Assembly: GCF_028583425.1 (NCBI RefSeq)
Contig: NC_072792.1
Span: forward strand, 158,478,676-158,542,675
Origin: Eublepharis macularius
Lineage: Eukaryota; Chordata; Lepidosauria; Squamata; Eublepharidae
Reading direction: 5' to 3'
DNA length: 64,000 bases
The translations under genes and the position numbers were made by a program. Under the pieces are notes generated by a model. It was given only the letters and a program-made list of their open reading frames with translations, was not told where the DNA came from and ran no database searches. The first letter of the stretch is position 1. Each line of letters starts with the position of its first letter. Shown piece by piece: positions 44,601 to 59,600 of this stretch.

Positions 44601-47600
44601 TTTCACTGATTAAGAAATTGCTTTAATTAATTAGAATTTTTTAAAAAATTAATTATCTTTTATAAAAGTATTTCCAAAACCCGCAGGTGCCAGAGGTATG
44701 CCTCCTGTTTTCTCATATAAATGGGAATACATTTATGCTGATTTAACTGATTAACTAGTCATTTATTTCAATTTATTATCCTTGTGATCAAAATATTATA
44801 TATAAGTATAGCTGATATGACACCTTTAGCTAAGAATGTAAGATCTAATTCCAAGTTAGTGACTTGTTCTCTTTTTTCTTAGCTAGACAGGCTGCATTTC
44901 AGAGCAGTAGTTAACTGCCACTGAATTGCAAATAAACCTTCAGTTGTCTAAGATAGCAGTGTAGTGTAAGTTTCAAAACATAACAAAGCAACCAATTAAC
45001 AGGCAATTAAGCTTGGAAAAAGAGACATTAATTTCTATGACAGTCCGATGTGGGGTACTGTGGGGGGAGATAAAATACACTTTTGGGGGTACTAGCAAAG
45101 TTGTCAAAGAGAAAAGTTATGGTGAAGATCTGGGTTTCCAAAAGAATTTCCTTCCTTCTTTGTTTGAATCACTAGAAATTAAATCCTTTGAAAATATTAA
45201 TGAGGAAATTTGGTTGGGATGTGCCTCCGAGAGATTTTTTTCCCATGAAGATTTGATAAAGGATTCTTCTTGAGATATTAGAATTACATGAACGTTAGGA
45301 TATAAAACTATATGGGTCTATGTAACCTGCATGCCTGTGTTTCTTTTACACCTAAAAAAAACACTTTGTTTTATTTTATTTGCTTGATTTATAGCCTGCT
45401 TTTCTTACTGATACTCATGGCAGATTACACAGCATATCTCTCTCATTAGCCTATATATTCCTTCCTTGCTTAATTCAAAGAGTGAAAAGGCCTTTATTAA
45501 TAAAGATTAATAACTCAAGTTCTGTTGGTGTGATTGCTGGGAAAACGCTGGGTTTTTTCAAGAACCCTAAAATTCTGATAATCAGTACTGAGAAAGTGTA
45601 GATTTCATAAACCGAATACTTTCACTACTCATGCCTATAAAATGAATGTTAATTGCCTGCGTAAAGTCAAAGACACTGTTTAAATTTCTATGTGACCTTT
45701 AAATAGAGCAATTCACCCCTCCAGGCACAAGTGAATCTTGACAAGGTGATGATGACCCAATTAAGATTGCTGCCAAACACTATGGATCACACTTTCAATT
45801 TTTCTTGGTAACATACTTCATGTTCTGCTTGATCCTCGTGAAGAATCCCTTGTTCATAATCCTTAATGAAAGCTCTTGCTGCAAGTTTGTGGAGCATCTA
45901 TGTAAACAGAAGACAGGTACGAAAGTCAACATGTTCACGTGTAGCTAATAACTAGATCCTCTGACAGTATAAGGCAGAACTCTGGTCTCAAGAAGCTGGG
46001 GAAGGTCCTTGCTGTGCCCTTGGCAAGTGCTTCCTCCTACAACCTGTCCCATAAAAATTCTCCCCATAAGATTTCCCATCACGTATCTGACCCCCTTTGG
46101 GGTGGGGGGGTTCTCTCCACCATTGCACTTTAATGTACTTGGTTAATTTATTTTATTATTGCTTATTGTATGTTGATTTTAGAATTACTGTTTTTTTGTT
46201 TTTATTGATTTTAACTGTTGTTCATCGCCCAGAGCCCCTGAGCATGGGCGGTTTATAAATTGAAATAATAAATAAATAAAATAAATAAGTAGGCTATGAC
46301 CCGTAAAAGTTTATATTAAAATAAATATTGTTAAGTCTTTAAAGTACCACTAGATTTTTGTTGTTTTGCTACCCCATGGCTACCCCTCTGAAATTAATGC
46401 TGTCATGCCTCTTTGTTCTGCAGAATCCCAGTGAGAATGGAGTTGCTTCCACTAATGGGCCAATAAAGGGAACTGGCAGGGACCCTGAGAGCCAAGCTAC
46501 AAGTGACGCCTTACACAGGTTGGACACTTGTCAGCTTCCCTCAAGTTTTGATGGGAAATGTAGGCGTCCTGGTTTTACAGCTTGGCTCTCCATTACAACT
46601 GCAAGACCAGGATGCCTACATTTCCCACCAAAACTTAAGGAAAGCTGACAAGTGTCCAACCTGTGTCAGGCGTCACTTGTAGCTTGGCTCTTAAATAAAG
46701 GAAGCCATGTGTCTCTGTATGCATGCACTGCCTTCCCATATCCTGAGATCATACTCAACGCATCACAGCTCTGCAGAAAAACAGTAGGAAAGCGTACAGC
46801 CCAGGCCTACTCACGGTTCCCGTTGTCTTCTGCAATTCAGTTGTTGATACCATCGTCTGCAATTCTTGGTCATCTATTAGTGCATTTAAAGTGGCCTGAA
46901 GGAAAGAATAAAGAAAGTATTGCCCTTATTGCCCTCTCCTCGGCTTCTTTTTCCACGATGGTGTCTCTGATGCTTTGGTTGGCAGAGAGCTTGGCAATTG
47001 GCTCAAGCGTTAAATATAATCTAGTTCTATAATTCTGATGCCACAGAACACATCATTTTTAAGTTCAGCATGGGGGTATAAATTTAATCATTGCTCTATT
47101 TTTATCCTGACTTTACTTCCAGGGAGCTCAGGGCAGTTCAATTTTAACTTCAGAATAAAGCCCGAAATTTAGACTTGGCTGAAATATAGTGATTGGCTCA
47201 AGGTCACCCAATAAGCTCCATCAAAGGCTCCAGTCACTCCACTGCTGCAAGCACCAGCGCTTTGCTTCTCAGGCAAGACCCACAGCTAGTTCTCAATCCC
47301 AGTATTATCTCCGCTAAGCCACACCCTCCATCTCCCATTCCTCTCAAAAAGGGAAGGGCAGGACCACGGCAGAAGAACAGAGCAGGAGTGAACTAGCAGC
47401 TGCAACTCTAATCAGTCATTCCTGAGCATCTCTTTCCAAAGAAGCCAAATCTCAGCTTAGTCCAGGTCTATTGGTCTTGTCCACACAGTCAAGGTAGGGA
47501 TGGACTTGGAAACTGTGCCAGGCAACTGTGGGGGAATTCAGTCTGGGGCTGGGCCAACCACAGAGGATCTTAGGCACATCCACCTCAACAGTGATTGACC

Positions 47601-50600
47601 ATCCCATAAATCCTACAAAATGCAGTTTTTGAAGCGAAGGATCGAGCAGTATGTACAGTCCTGCTGGTGGACCTTACTTGCAAACTGTGTGTGTATTGCT
47701 TCTTCTCTATTAAATTTAGTATGTGCACAATTCCACAGGAGTTATGTAATTTTATTACGGGGCCCAAAAAAATCATGTCTTTTATTTCCAGCCGTACGTG
47801 AGGCCTTGAAATCAGTCACAAACAGACTTCTTTGCATTGCTTCATACCTGAGTACAACGGGAGATGAATCCATAGACTAGAAGATGCTCATTATTAAACA
47901 AAGATTGTATCTGAGCAGGGGCATACGTTAGCTCAGGTGCGTTTGTATCAAACTGTTGCCACTTAATGGAGACCGCACTGCATCCTGGGGAACGCATTCG
48001 AGTGGCCTGATGTTCTATCTGGATGCAGAGATGGAAAAAAGGCAATTAATGCTTGTTCTGCTTTGCACTTACTTTCTACAGAGCAGAAAATTGAATTGTA
48101 CAATTATATATATTGGGGTATACAAACCCTCAAATGTGAGAAGTGCAATTCTAATTAGTTCAAGGAAAAAATAACTAAATTATACTTGCCTTTCTCTCCC
48201 AGTTATGCTTTGACTTCACATCAAAATATTCAAAGGCTCCAGCTCCACACTGGGACAAAGATCTCAGCATGTGACAATTTGCTGTGGACCTAATATAAAT
48301 TTGTAAAGCTTTAAATATATGGATATTTTTAAGATGACTTACAGCTTTAAAGAATTGCCCCAGAAAAACAACGCAAGCAAGTCCAATTACATATTCTGAA
48401 CCATGGCCTCTAAAGTAGTAAGGCTGTTCTTTCGTTACTCGGTGGAAACGGGGCACAGCTGGCCAAGACACTGCAGCACCTTCAGGGGTGATCCAAATGG
48501 CGTATACGTATGCACAGGGCTTTTTTTCAGCAGGAACGTGGGGGAACGGAGTTCCGGAACCTCTTGAAAATGGTCACATGGGTGGTGGCCCCGCCCCCTG
48601 ATCTCCAGACAGAGGGGAGTTTAGATTGCCCTCCGCGCCGCTGAGCGGCGCGGAGGGCAATCTAAACTCCCCTCTGTCTGGAGATCAGGAGGCGGGGCCA
48701 CCACCCATGTGACCATTTTCTCCGAGGGCAACACACTGAGTTCCACCACCTCTTTCCCCAGAAAAAAAGCCCTGCGTATGCATATGCATACACATAGAAA
48801 CATTCAACAGGATCCTTCCCCGTATGGGTAAAGCCAACCCCCAAACAATTTTATTTTGCAAAAACAACGACGACACATACATAAAATCAGTTTTTAAAAT
48901 TCAGCTGTAAAAAACCATACTGCATAAAATTAGATCAACTAATTCCCTACCTTTAATGAAGCCCAAAATCTTCTGCTCAAAGTGACTGCCTCAGTCTTCT
49001 CCCAGCTCTACTATCGTCACCTGTCTCCTGCTCCCCAAATGGATCTGCTCAGTGTCCCTTACTGTTCATATGGTTGGAACTACCTCCCAGCACCCCTGCA
49101 TGATGTAACTTTCCTCACTTTCTTCAAATATCTCCTCAAACATTTGGAAGAACTCCTTAGTCTCCATCTCCTACCAAACTTGAGCCCAAGCAGATATGAA
49201 TAAAATGAACAGAAATATTTATTGTTAAAAAGTTTCTAACCTGTCATTCTCCTTGAAGGGACCCGATGGATCTGATAGAAGTCCCAAACTATAGTACATT
49301 TAAATACTGAAAATACTATAATACTACCGATTAAAATTATCATTAAAACATTCCATTTACTACTGGTCTCCTACTTAAGCCACTTTTTAAAAGTGATTAA
49401 AGTCACTAAAAAAAAAAGTTTTTAGTGACTTTAATCACTTTAAAAAAGTTCTGTCTAGCAACCAAATTAATCAAATAATCAAATCAGTCTATTTCAGCAA
49501 AGACTCTCTTGATATGGAACAATCCCACCTTCCGGATTTTTCTGAATGCCATGGGATTTAAGGGGGAAATGATAGCTTCTGGTAAACTATTTCATAAGAA
49601 ATGGGCTGCCACTGATATGCACTAGACTGGGCCGTAGCATCCTGGAGTGGATAGAAAGGAGGCCCTGCTGAGAAGAACATAGAAACTGCAGGTTCATAGA
49701 AGGAGAGATGGTCCTTAATGTATTCAATTTTTTTAAAAAATATGTTATTTATGGACCACCTTTTTCCACTGTGACTCAAGGCAGATTACACAGTGTTATT
49801 CAATGCAATCAATGACTAAGACATTCAATAAACAATACAAAAGGATTGCAGAAATTTGAAAACCCACATAATTCTAAATACAGAGATGAAATATTGCTGA
49901 ATCAAAATATGTGTAATTTGATATGACATAATAAACATTGAGGAAACTACCCAGTAGAAGCATATCTACATTAACAGACAGTACCCAGTAGTATAGTCTA
50001 CAGTTCCTGTTCTTTTACAACAACATCTCTCTGAGCCATTCCTTACAGTACAACCCTAATTACGTGACCGAAACAGTCCTCCTGAATAATTCAGTTTTGC
50101 ATGGTTTGTGGAAAGCTAAGAGAGTGGGAGCTTTCCTGAACTCTTCAGGCAGGCCATTCCACAAGTTGGGGGCCACCACAGAGAATGCACATGCACGGGC
50201 AGCCTCTAGTATTGCAGGATGGTATCTGAAGAAGGCCATATTCAGATGAGATAAGATGCTGTGGTGGAGCATAGGGAGAGAAGTGGTCCCACACATATGA
50301 GGTGCCAAGGCCATGAAGGGTTTTTGTAAGTAACTGGCTCAATGTTGACTCAGCTTTCCATCCTTCCGAGGTTGGTAAAATGAGTACCCAGTTTCCTGGG
50401 GGTAAAGTGTAGATGACTGGGGAAGGCAATGGCAAACCATCCCATAAAAAGTCTGCCAAGAAAATGTCATGATGCGACGTCCCCCCATGGATCAGTAATG
50501 ACTCAGTGCTTGCACAGGGGACTACCTTTACCTATGTTGACTGCATTACAGTAGGCAAGTCTTGATGTTACCATGGCATGAATCCAGGTGCACAGATCAA

Positions 50601-53600
50601 CTGCATCAAGGTAGGAGGCCATCTTCCAGGCTAGTCTAAGCTGGGAGGTTTTGTTTGCAGCTGCATTAACTCGCTTCTCTAGCAGCAATGCTGGGTCCTG
50701 TATCACCCCTAGGCTCTAACTAGGCAAAGGTCAGCTGAATCCAACTGAAAGTGGGAAGCACAATGTCTTTCAAGATCTCTGCTTTCCCATCTTGTCTCGG
50801 TTCAGTTTCAGTTTATTCTAGGGTTGCACAGGGGCCAAATGGGGAGGGGGGTTGCAGGGGGCACAGGGTGCTGTGCGCCCACTCCTTCTCTCCCCTGTTG
50901 TGTCAGAAAATGTCATGTTCTAGTGCAATGGAGGAGCCATGGTGCACACTGAAGCCCTGTTGAATAAAAAATGCTTCCAAACAGGCATTTTTTACTAAAC
51001 TGGGCTTTAGTGTGCCCCATGGCTCCTCTCACCCCAGCATGATGGGGGAGAACGGGAGTACACGCGTGCACTTCTTTCCCCACTACTGTACCTTTTCCCC
51101 TCTGCCAGCCAGGCGAGCAGGGCCAGGAGGTGGCAGGTAGGAGCAGAGGTTCCCTCGCCCCAGGCAGAGGGCAAGACTAGTATAGTCACTTTCAGTCACG
51201 CCAGGCCTTGGGCCATGTAGGGCTTTAAGGACTAAAACCAGCACCTTGACTTGAACTCAGAAAAAAAAAAGGAAACGTATTTAAGGCTTTTTAGTAGAAG
51301 CATTATGTGAGCATGGAAATTCACTCCAGTCAAAAGCTGAATTTAAACGAGACAGTTTCCAGATACTTTTCAATGGCCATTCCACATAGAATGGGTTGCA
51401 ATAATCTAGTATGTCTGTTATCGCAGCATAGATCAGTGATACTTCCCTGTTTATTCTCACTATCATGGCCTTTACCTCTCTGTTTTCAAATATTAGACTG
51501 TAAGTTTCTTACAGTCGTGAGCCTATCTTCTTGAACTCTGTCAAGTGCCATGTACTTTGATGGCATTATAGAAATTATTTGCATTAACTGCAAACTTTCT
51601 TCTGAATGCAATACAAATGATCTTCCAATAAGCACTTACCCAACTCCACATGTAAATATTCTGGTGTGTTGTGCGTTTTGATTCACAATCTTCAAGGTCA
51701 TGCCTTCATTCTGAATATGTCCATCAGATATTAGAAGAATGTTACGTTTGCCTTTAGAAGGATACAGCAAACTCAGGTAATGCAACGTCTTCCATAAATC
51801 AGAGTTTCCCATTGAAGGAGTAGCAGACTAAGAAACAAAGGGGAAGAGCTAATATAGTTTTTTTAGTCTAGTTTTATAGACTATAGTTTCATAGTCTAGT
51901 GGGATTAGTGTGGTTTTATGTATTTTGTATTATATTGTATGTTTTGTTTGGATTTTATTAATTTTTTATTATGCTTTGTTGACTTTAACTGATGTAATTG
52001 ACGTGAACCACTTTGAGTTCCTAATCAAAGAGAAGCGGAATAAAAATCAAATAAATAAAAATAAAATAAAAAGGGTATTTTTATGTAGCTGAAATAATCA
52101 TCTTACAACAATTTTCTGGCTTTTGACCAGCTGGTTATGAAGTCTGAGTACTGCTCAAGTCTTGTTCATCTAACTGCCACTTAGTCACATGACAAGATAT
52201 CCTACAGACAACAAATACACCAAAGTTATCCACCTGATGGTCACCTCCTCAGGTTAGATTACTGTAACATACTCTATCAGATCTGTCTAGGAAGATGGTT
52301 TGGAAATTCCATTTAGTTTCGAATGTCACAGAAAGGCAGCATAGCTGTACTACAGGGAACATACCTTACCCAGGCTTAAACAGCTCCACTGGCTGCCAAT
52401 TTGTTTCTAGGACCAATTCAAAGAGCTGGTTCTGAATCTGAAAGCCATAAACAGCTTGGGAGCAAAGTACAAAATGCCAACTTCTCTCATATGAACCTGT
52501 TCAGCCTCCCCTCCCCACCTCAATCTGGCATTCTCTCATTGACCCTTACTTTATGCCCTATGCTGTTCTTACATTTTTCTTAAGTGTATTTTAGCTTTGA
52601 TTATAATTGTTTTAATGGTGTGTTTTTGTTTGGTTTTTAAAGATGTTTTTTCATTATATATGTTTTAAATCTGCTAGCCGCCTTGGTGACTTGATAAGGG
52701 CAAAAAAGCAAGATACAACTTTTGTAAACAAATAATATGTCTGCCATCAGAGGCCCTAAATTAAATCTACCCTGATTCTCACATGTAAGGTAAGATTAGC
52801 TTCTTTGAACTGAATAAAATTGGCCTTACTTCTTAGGAGACCTGGTTAGGACTTATCCTTAAGTTACCTAACAGCAAGTGCCTGAATTTGTTTCCTTTTC
52901 CCTTTTGTGTGGTGATTTGACCTGGAAAAGGGCTATGTGAACAACTATGGACAAGAAATTCTGTTCTGTGAAGGCTAGTACTTTATGGTGTGGGATGTGC
53001 TACAAATAGAACCTAAGAGAATTAATTATACTTACTAAAACAAACTCCTCCAGAGCAGTAAAATCCATTGTGAAGTTTTCAGGATTGAAAGGAAACTGTA
53101 CAAAATCTATACAACGGAAAACAGTATTTTCTTAAATACCTTATGCCTTTACAAAGAATGACAATATTACAATTATTAGGGCTGCAAGGTTTAATCATAA
53201 GATTAATCAACCAGGGTTGGATCCTATGACTTCTTTCAGTTAAAACACACTTAAAATGGCTTTTTCCACTAACAGGGAGTGGTAGATTGTTATTAGTAAA
53301 TTGTAACTTATCATACACTCCCCTCGCAATATGCACAAGAAGGCATTTCTGTTGAGGTTTTCACTTAGAAGTTATTTAAAATTAATTGACGAAAAACCAT
53401 TAACAAGTAGAAAGCCTTGATCAGGGAACATCTGTTTTTATAAGCTATCAGGACAGTTACTATTTAATGTCTATACTTTCCTCCACCCTCAGAGTGCAAA
53501 TTTCCTGAGGCCAGGGTTGCTGAGAGACAGGCGCTAGGGGAATGCCAGGGCACTGGTCACCCAGGGGCTCATGGAGCGGAGCAAGCAGGGCTTGAAAAGG

Positions 53601-56600
53601 GTCACATGGCTGGTGGTCCCGCAATCTAAACTCCCCTCTGTCTGGAGATCAGGGGGTGGGGCCACCAGCCCTGTGACCATTTTCTTCTAGGGCAACCCAC
53701 TGAGTTCCACCACCTCTTTTCCCAGAAAAGAAGCCCTGGGAGCAAGTAATCCAGTTTGTCTTCTTAGGGTGTTTGTTTTGGATCAGGGTGGTTCTAGAGG
53801 CAAGACCAGTGGCAGTCCAGCAGGGCAGGGACCTGCCTTTTCTTTGCTTACACTGCAAGGCACATTAATGGTGGTATTGTGATTATTACTAAATCATTAC
53901 TGTACACACAAACACAGATTAAGTGTAGGAAGGATGCTTACAGTGTGGTCATTTTGTAGAGACAGAAAATTCTCTACAAACCAACCCCAGCGTTATACTG
54001 TCCATCTAGAGCCTGTTTTTGGCTGAGGATGGAGCCCTTAACAATTTTACAGCATGTCCTGAGAAAGCCATTCAAGGAAACAAAGACATAATTCAGTTGT
54101 CTTGTTCATTCACCAAAGTAACCCTGCACTTTAGGATGAGCTGCTGCCTCCTACCCAACTAACAGGCCCCATGGAAATATGCTAAAGACAAACATGTAAT
54201 AGGAGAAAGTGGATAGCATCACAAAAAGAAGAGACAGCTTACTTGTACCAAATTTTATAACATTTAGCCGTGGCATATGCCAGCAAAACTTCAGGGCACA
54301 TAATGCTATCTGCTTGGCTTGCTGGATTTCTGAACCTGCCATAGAATTGGAACAGTCTAGGCAGATGATTGTTTCTCCACAGGAGCTTGGAGAGTCAAAT
54401 GGTGCAGCAAACTCTGGCTGAAATACAAGCATGCATGCCTAAAGGAAGAAGATTGAAAACATAAATGAGGTAGACATTTCTAGATTATGAAGAACCCAGA
54501 GGAACTCATGAAACACATCTTAACATGGTGAGGGGGTTTGAATGCATCAGTGAACCTGAGTGCAATACTGTCAGGAGTGCAGACTCAGTCAAGAGTCTAA
54601 ATTTCTGGGCGGGGCGTCGGAACTGCTGTAGATGGACGCCAGCTGAGAGAACTCTGTCCACCCCAACCCAAAATTGCCTCTGCAACCAGTTTAAAAATCA
54701 CACTTTAACCTCTTATTATGGGGAAGAATTATCTAGACAAAAAGAAAACTCAGATAAAAGCATTTAAAAACCTTCAGGATTTATTTCCTCCCCAAACTAA
54801 AAGCGGATCGTGAGAGTGCTTGGCTGCCTCAGGTTTTAAAATGGTGAGCTCACAGCACAGTTCTGAAGTGAATCAACCAGTAACAGCAGAAATTCTTGAT
54901 ACAAAATTACTAAACTTAGAACATAACATTCAGCTACAATTTGCCTCAACAATTAAGCCGCTTATTGATCAACTCGCTGAAATGCGTGTTGATCTTCAAA
55001 AGGTAAGCCTGAAGTCAGAAACAGCAGTTGAAACAAGCATAATGGTCAGTAATGAGGTAAAAATACTTCAATCACTCAATAACAGCTTACAAGACTGAGT
55101 TTTAAAATTAGAGCTGAACATGAGACAAAGAAATATTAAGCTGAGGGGCGTGGAAGAAGAATATACACACAATGTAGATTTATCTGCTTATCTTGCTTCC
55201 TGGATAGCATCCCAAATAGGCTCTGAAACTGACTTTGAGCTGAAAATTACAAAAGCATATAGAATCAGGGCGAAAAAACAAATGGCAAAGGATTTTCCTA
55301 GAAACTTTCAGTTGAACTTTCAGACCAACATACAAGAAAAATTATTCTTGACATAGCAAGGAAAAAAGGAACCTTTGTGCATGAAAGCAAGCCTGTTTTA
55401 ATCCTCACAGATCTTCCAAGCAAGATACTGGAGAAAAGGAAAACTTTGAAAGCTATCACAGAAGCCCTTCAGAAAGAAAACATCAAATACAGATGGGTGA
55501 ATCTCACGAAGTTATCAGTCTTACAACATGGTAAATTGTTTACTGCAATTGACGAAGAGTCAGGTTTGAAACTGCTTCAGGACCTGAACATAGAGGCAGC
55601 AATGGACATTGAGAGACCGTCTCAAAAAAGGAAATTATCACAATCAGCTTCTCCATCTTCAGCAAAAGAGAGCAAGATTCCTGGATGTGCTACGTAAGTT
55701 TAGTTACTTAGTCTTTCTCTTTCAATGTTAAAGTTTAAAGAGACTCTTTACGTTGCGATTTTGGGAAGGGGTGGTTGTGTCTCTTTTAGTGTAGCTCCTA
55801 GGTTTGTAGCTTAGTGGTACCAGGAAATTGACATAAGTCAATACTGTGATGTGTTTTAGCACAGCAGGACTTAGGTACTTTTACTTATATTAACTGTTTA
55901 CTTCCCTCTTGCCACTATCTCCTTTGCTGTCGTTCCCACTCAAGTCACTAACTGGCATATTATAGCGTTTGATTATAAATTCATTTTAATATATTTTCAA
56001 TTACTTAATTAAAACTAGTGGACTGTTTAGCATCAAGAGGCAAGAGAGAAGTTGGAGCTTAAACTGGGATTTAAGGGGAGGGGCTTGGGGGTAAGTTAAT
56101 AATTTAATCTAACGTCATATTCATAATAACAATGTTACTAAGATAAAGGGAATTACTTTTAAAAAAAATTAATTAAAAGAAAATTTCTGATTATATCTAG
56201 GGAGGGGGGAGGGGGTAGAAATGGTAATAGCTGTATTAGTTAGGTTTATTACTGTTAAGAACAAGTGATGGGGGAATCGGAGGGAGGGTCTGGAAGGGGT
56301 GGGAAGTAGATTGGGGGATAGCTACTTAAATTAGTTTACTCAACAGATATAAGCTGTCTGATTATCTTGTTCATCTTATAACAAACTACTTGCTATTAAT
56401 TAATTCACATTTTAATTAATTCACATTTAATTGCTCAACTCATCATAATCTCTTCATGGATCTTAAGTGACTATATTATCTCACTAATCTGTAGATACTA
56501 TTTTATTTATTTTAAGTGGTGTTCAAGGGTTAATATTTCAAACAGCAATAGTATTAGATTCACATCTTAATAGTAGTGTACTGTAACATTACTGTTCATC

Positions 56601-59600
56601 GACACTATTTTTAAAGAAAATTTAGCTACTGCCACTTAGTACAAGGTTTCTTTGTAAATTAAATCAAATGGTACAAATCTTGTATTTTCATTTGCTCTTG
56701 CTAGCCTGGATTATAAAACTCTGTTATTGGGAAGTATTGTTGATCCTGCTATTGTAGCAACTGTTTATAATTCTTTTAACACTTCTGTTATTCACATATA
56801 TCTATTCGTTTCAATATTGTCTAAAATATAATAATCTGTGTTTGATATCTCACAAAACATACTTGATTCAAGTAAGGGAAGCTTGTTTTGGTCTCAATTA
56901 TTCAAATCAGACCACTAAACTTACATTATTTCCCATTTAGCTAAAATTCATTTGTTTCGGAGTTTATCATTTTTGATTTTAAACACTTTAAAGTATTCTT
57001 CTGTTGGTTGTGTGGTCAGTAAGACTTTCAATCCTCTCAGACATGCAGTTAAGTCAACCACAAGTTAGTTGGTAATAGTCCCTTAGATAAACATGCGCTC
57101 TACCATTAAAGTCACCTCCTACAATGTATACGGATTAGGTAATCCAATTAAGCGTAAATGTATTTTAACTCAACTAGCCAAATCATACTCACACGTTATT
57201 ACTTTACAAGAAACCCACTTCCGTCCACAACATGACAATGATCTCAAAGCTGCTTGGATTCAAGCTCAATATCACGCCACTGGCTCATCAAAATCCAGAG
57301 GGGTCTCAATATTAATTTCCAAAAGTATTTCCTTTCAGCATAAGAAAACTTTGGTGGATCCCAAAGGCAGATTTATCTTCTTAACTGGTTCAATAGAGGG
57401 TCGCACATTTACTATAGTCTCCATCTATGCCCCAAATTCCAATCAAATCTGTTTCATTAAAGAGGTTCTGTATAAACTTTCTCTATTTAAGGAGGGAGAT
57501 TTAATTATAGGGGATTTTAATTATTTAATGAACTACAAGCTTGACAAATCAAACTTCAATTTAAGAAATAGAAAACAAAAACCTGACAACAAAGTTGGCC
57601 TCTATTATCGAAACTAATCATTTAACAGGTATTTGGAGGCATCTTCACAATGAAAAAAATTACACTTACTACTCTCCACGCTTCAAAGTCTACACAAGAA
57701 TAGACTATATCTTGGTATCAGATTCGCTAGTGTACAAAGTTACTAACTCTGATATAGAAATGCTTTCAATTTCAGATCACTCGCCAGTTAATGTCATACT
57801 AAGATTAGATGGAATGGAACAAAAATCAAAGCAATGGTGTCTGCCCCAAAACTTGCTTACTTTAACTTCTGCATCTAAAGGAATGGAAAAAGCTCTAGAA
57901 CTCGCTATCACTGATAACTCAACTAGTAATGTCGCACCAGATATCTTATGGGATACCATTAAAGTTGTAACCAGAGGACATATAACAGCTCTATCAGCCC
58001 AAGTTAATAAAAAAGAAATGCTCAGAAAAAAGACCTAATCAAGAAAATTAAATCCCTAGAAGAACAACATAAAAAAACAGGGAGTTAAAAAATCTACGAT
58101 GAATTACTGACACAACGCAAAATGCTAGAAACTCTTGAAATAAATAAAATTCAAAAAGACTTACTTTACACTAAACAAAGATACTGGTTCAACTCACCTA
58201 AAGCACTAAAATTACTTGCATATAAGGTTAAGAAAAAACGCTCAGCTAATAATGTAAACATATTATACAATCAGAATAAAATACCTCACTCTAAATCCTC
58301 TGATATTGTCAAAATCTTCAATAAATTCTACAGTGAGTTGTACACCTCTAGAGACCCTACTCAACATAAGATCTCTAATTTTTGGAATTCACTTAAACAA
58401 GTTAAAAAATTAGACGACAAACACCGTTCACTATTGGATAGCAAAATAACACAACAAGAAATATTAGAAGCAATTAAAAACTCAAAAAACAACAAATCTC
58501 CAAGCCCAGGTGATTTTTCCAATGAATTCTATAAAAAATTTGCTTCCTTGCTATCAACTCCACTCATGGAAGCTTGCAATTCAATAATGGAAGACGGACG
58601 AATTCCCCCTTCATGGTCTAAAGCAACAATTATAGTTATACCCAAACAAGGGAAGGATGCAACTAACCCAGCCTCATACAGACCCATATCTCTATTAAAT
58701 CATGATTACAAAATTTTCACCTCGACCCTTACAAAACGCATCAATTCTTTTATCTCTGATTATATTCATACTGATCAATCTGGCGTCATTCCTGGTCACA
58801 ATGTAACTGATAATATTTACAAAACTCTAAACTTGATTTCCCACTGTAAAGCCAACAATCTAAAAACATTATTTCTTTCCTTAGATATAGAAAAAGCTTT
58901 CGATTCATTAGAACCATCTTATCTATGCATGATACTCCAGTATATGAGATTTGGCAATAAATTCCTCACTACAATCAACTCAATATACAGCCCTCTGCTA
59001 ATATTAAAGTAAACGGTATTTTTTCAGATGCCATACCTATAAAAAGGGGGACCAGGCAACCCCAGCTCTATTTGTAATCGCTATTGAACCCCTGGCCATT
59101 GCAATTAGGGACCACCAATTAATAAAAGGCATTCAAGTGGGAACTCAGACATTTAAGGTCAGTTTGTTTGTCGACGACATGTTAATTTATGTAACTTATG
59201 TCACTGAACCATCTACAATTACTATTAACGGAATTCGATACAATCGAAGGCCTAAGGGTCAATTTGTCAAAATCTCACATCCTCCCAATTACTTTGTCCA
59301 AAAACATATGCAAACAAATTAGCAAGAACTACAAGTTCCAGATCGCTGACAAACAAATCAGTTACTTGGGGATAACTATTCCAGCCAACATTAACTCCCT
59401 CATAAATATAAATCATATGAAAATAATGAAACAGATCAAAACACTTATCAAAGATTGGAATGATTAACAACTCTCCTGGTATGATAGAATACACTTAATA
59501 AAATCCTTTATCTTCCCTAAGCTGCTCTACCTTTTTAGAGCTATCCCAATTGTTATCCCAAGGACACAAATTAAAATCTGGCAAGGAACATTGAATAAAT

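Noticed and set aside
48621..48882. Three overlapping minus-strand open frames
   Set aside because: They fall on the palindromic hAT MITE and have no protein family resemblance.
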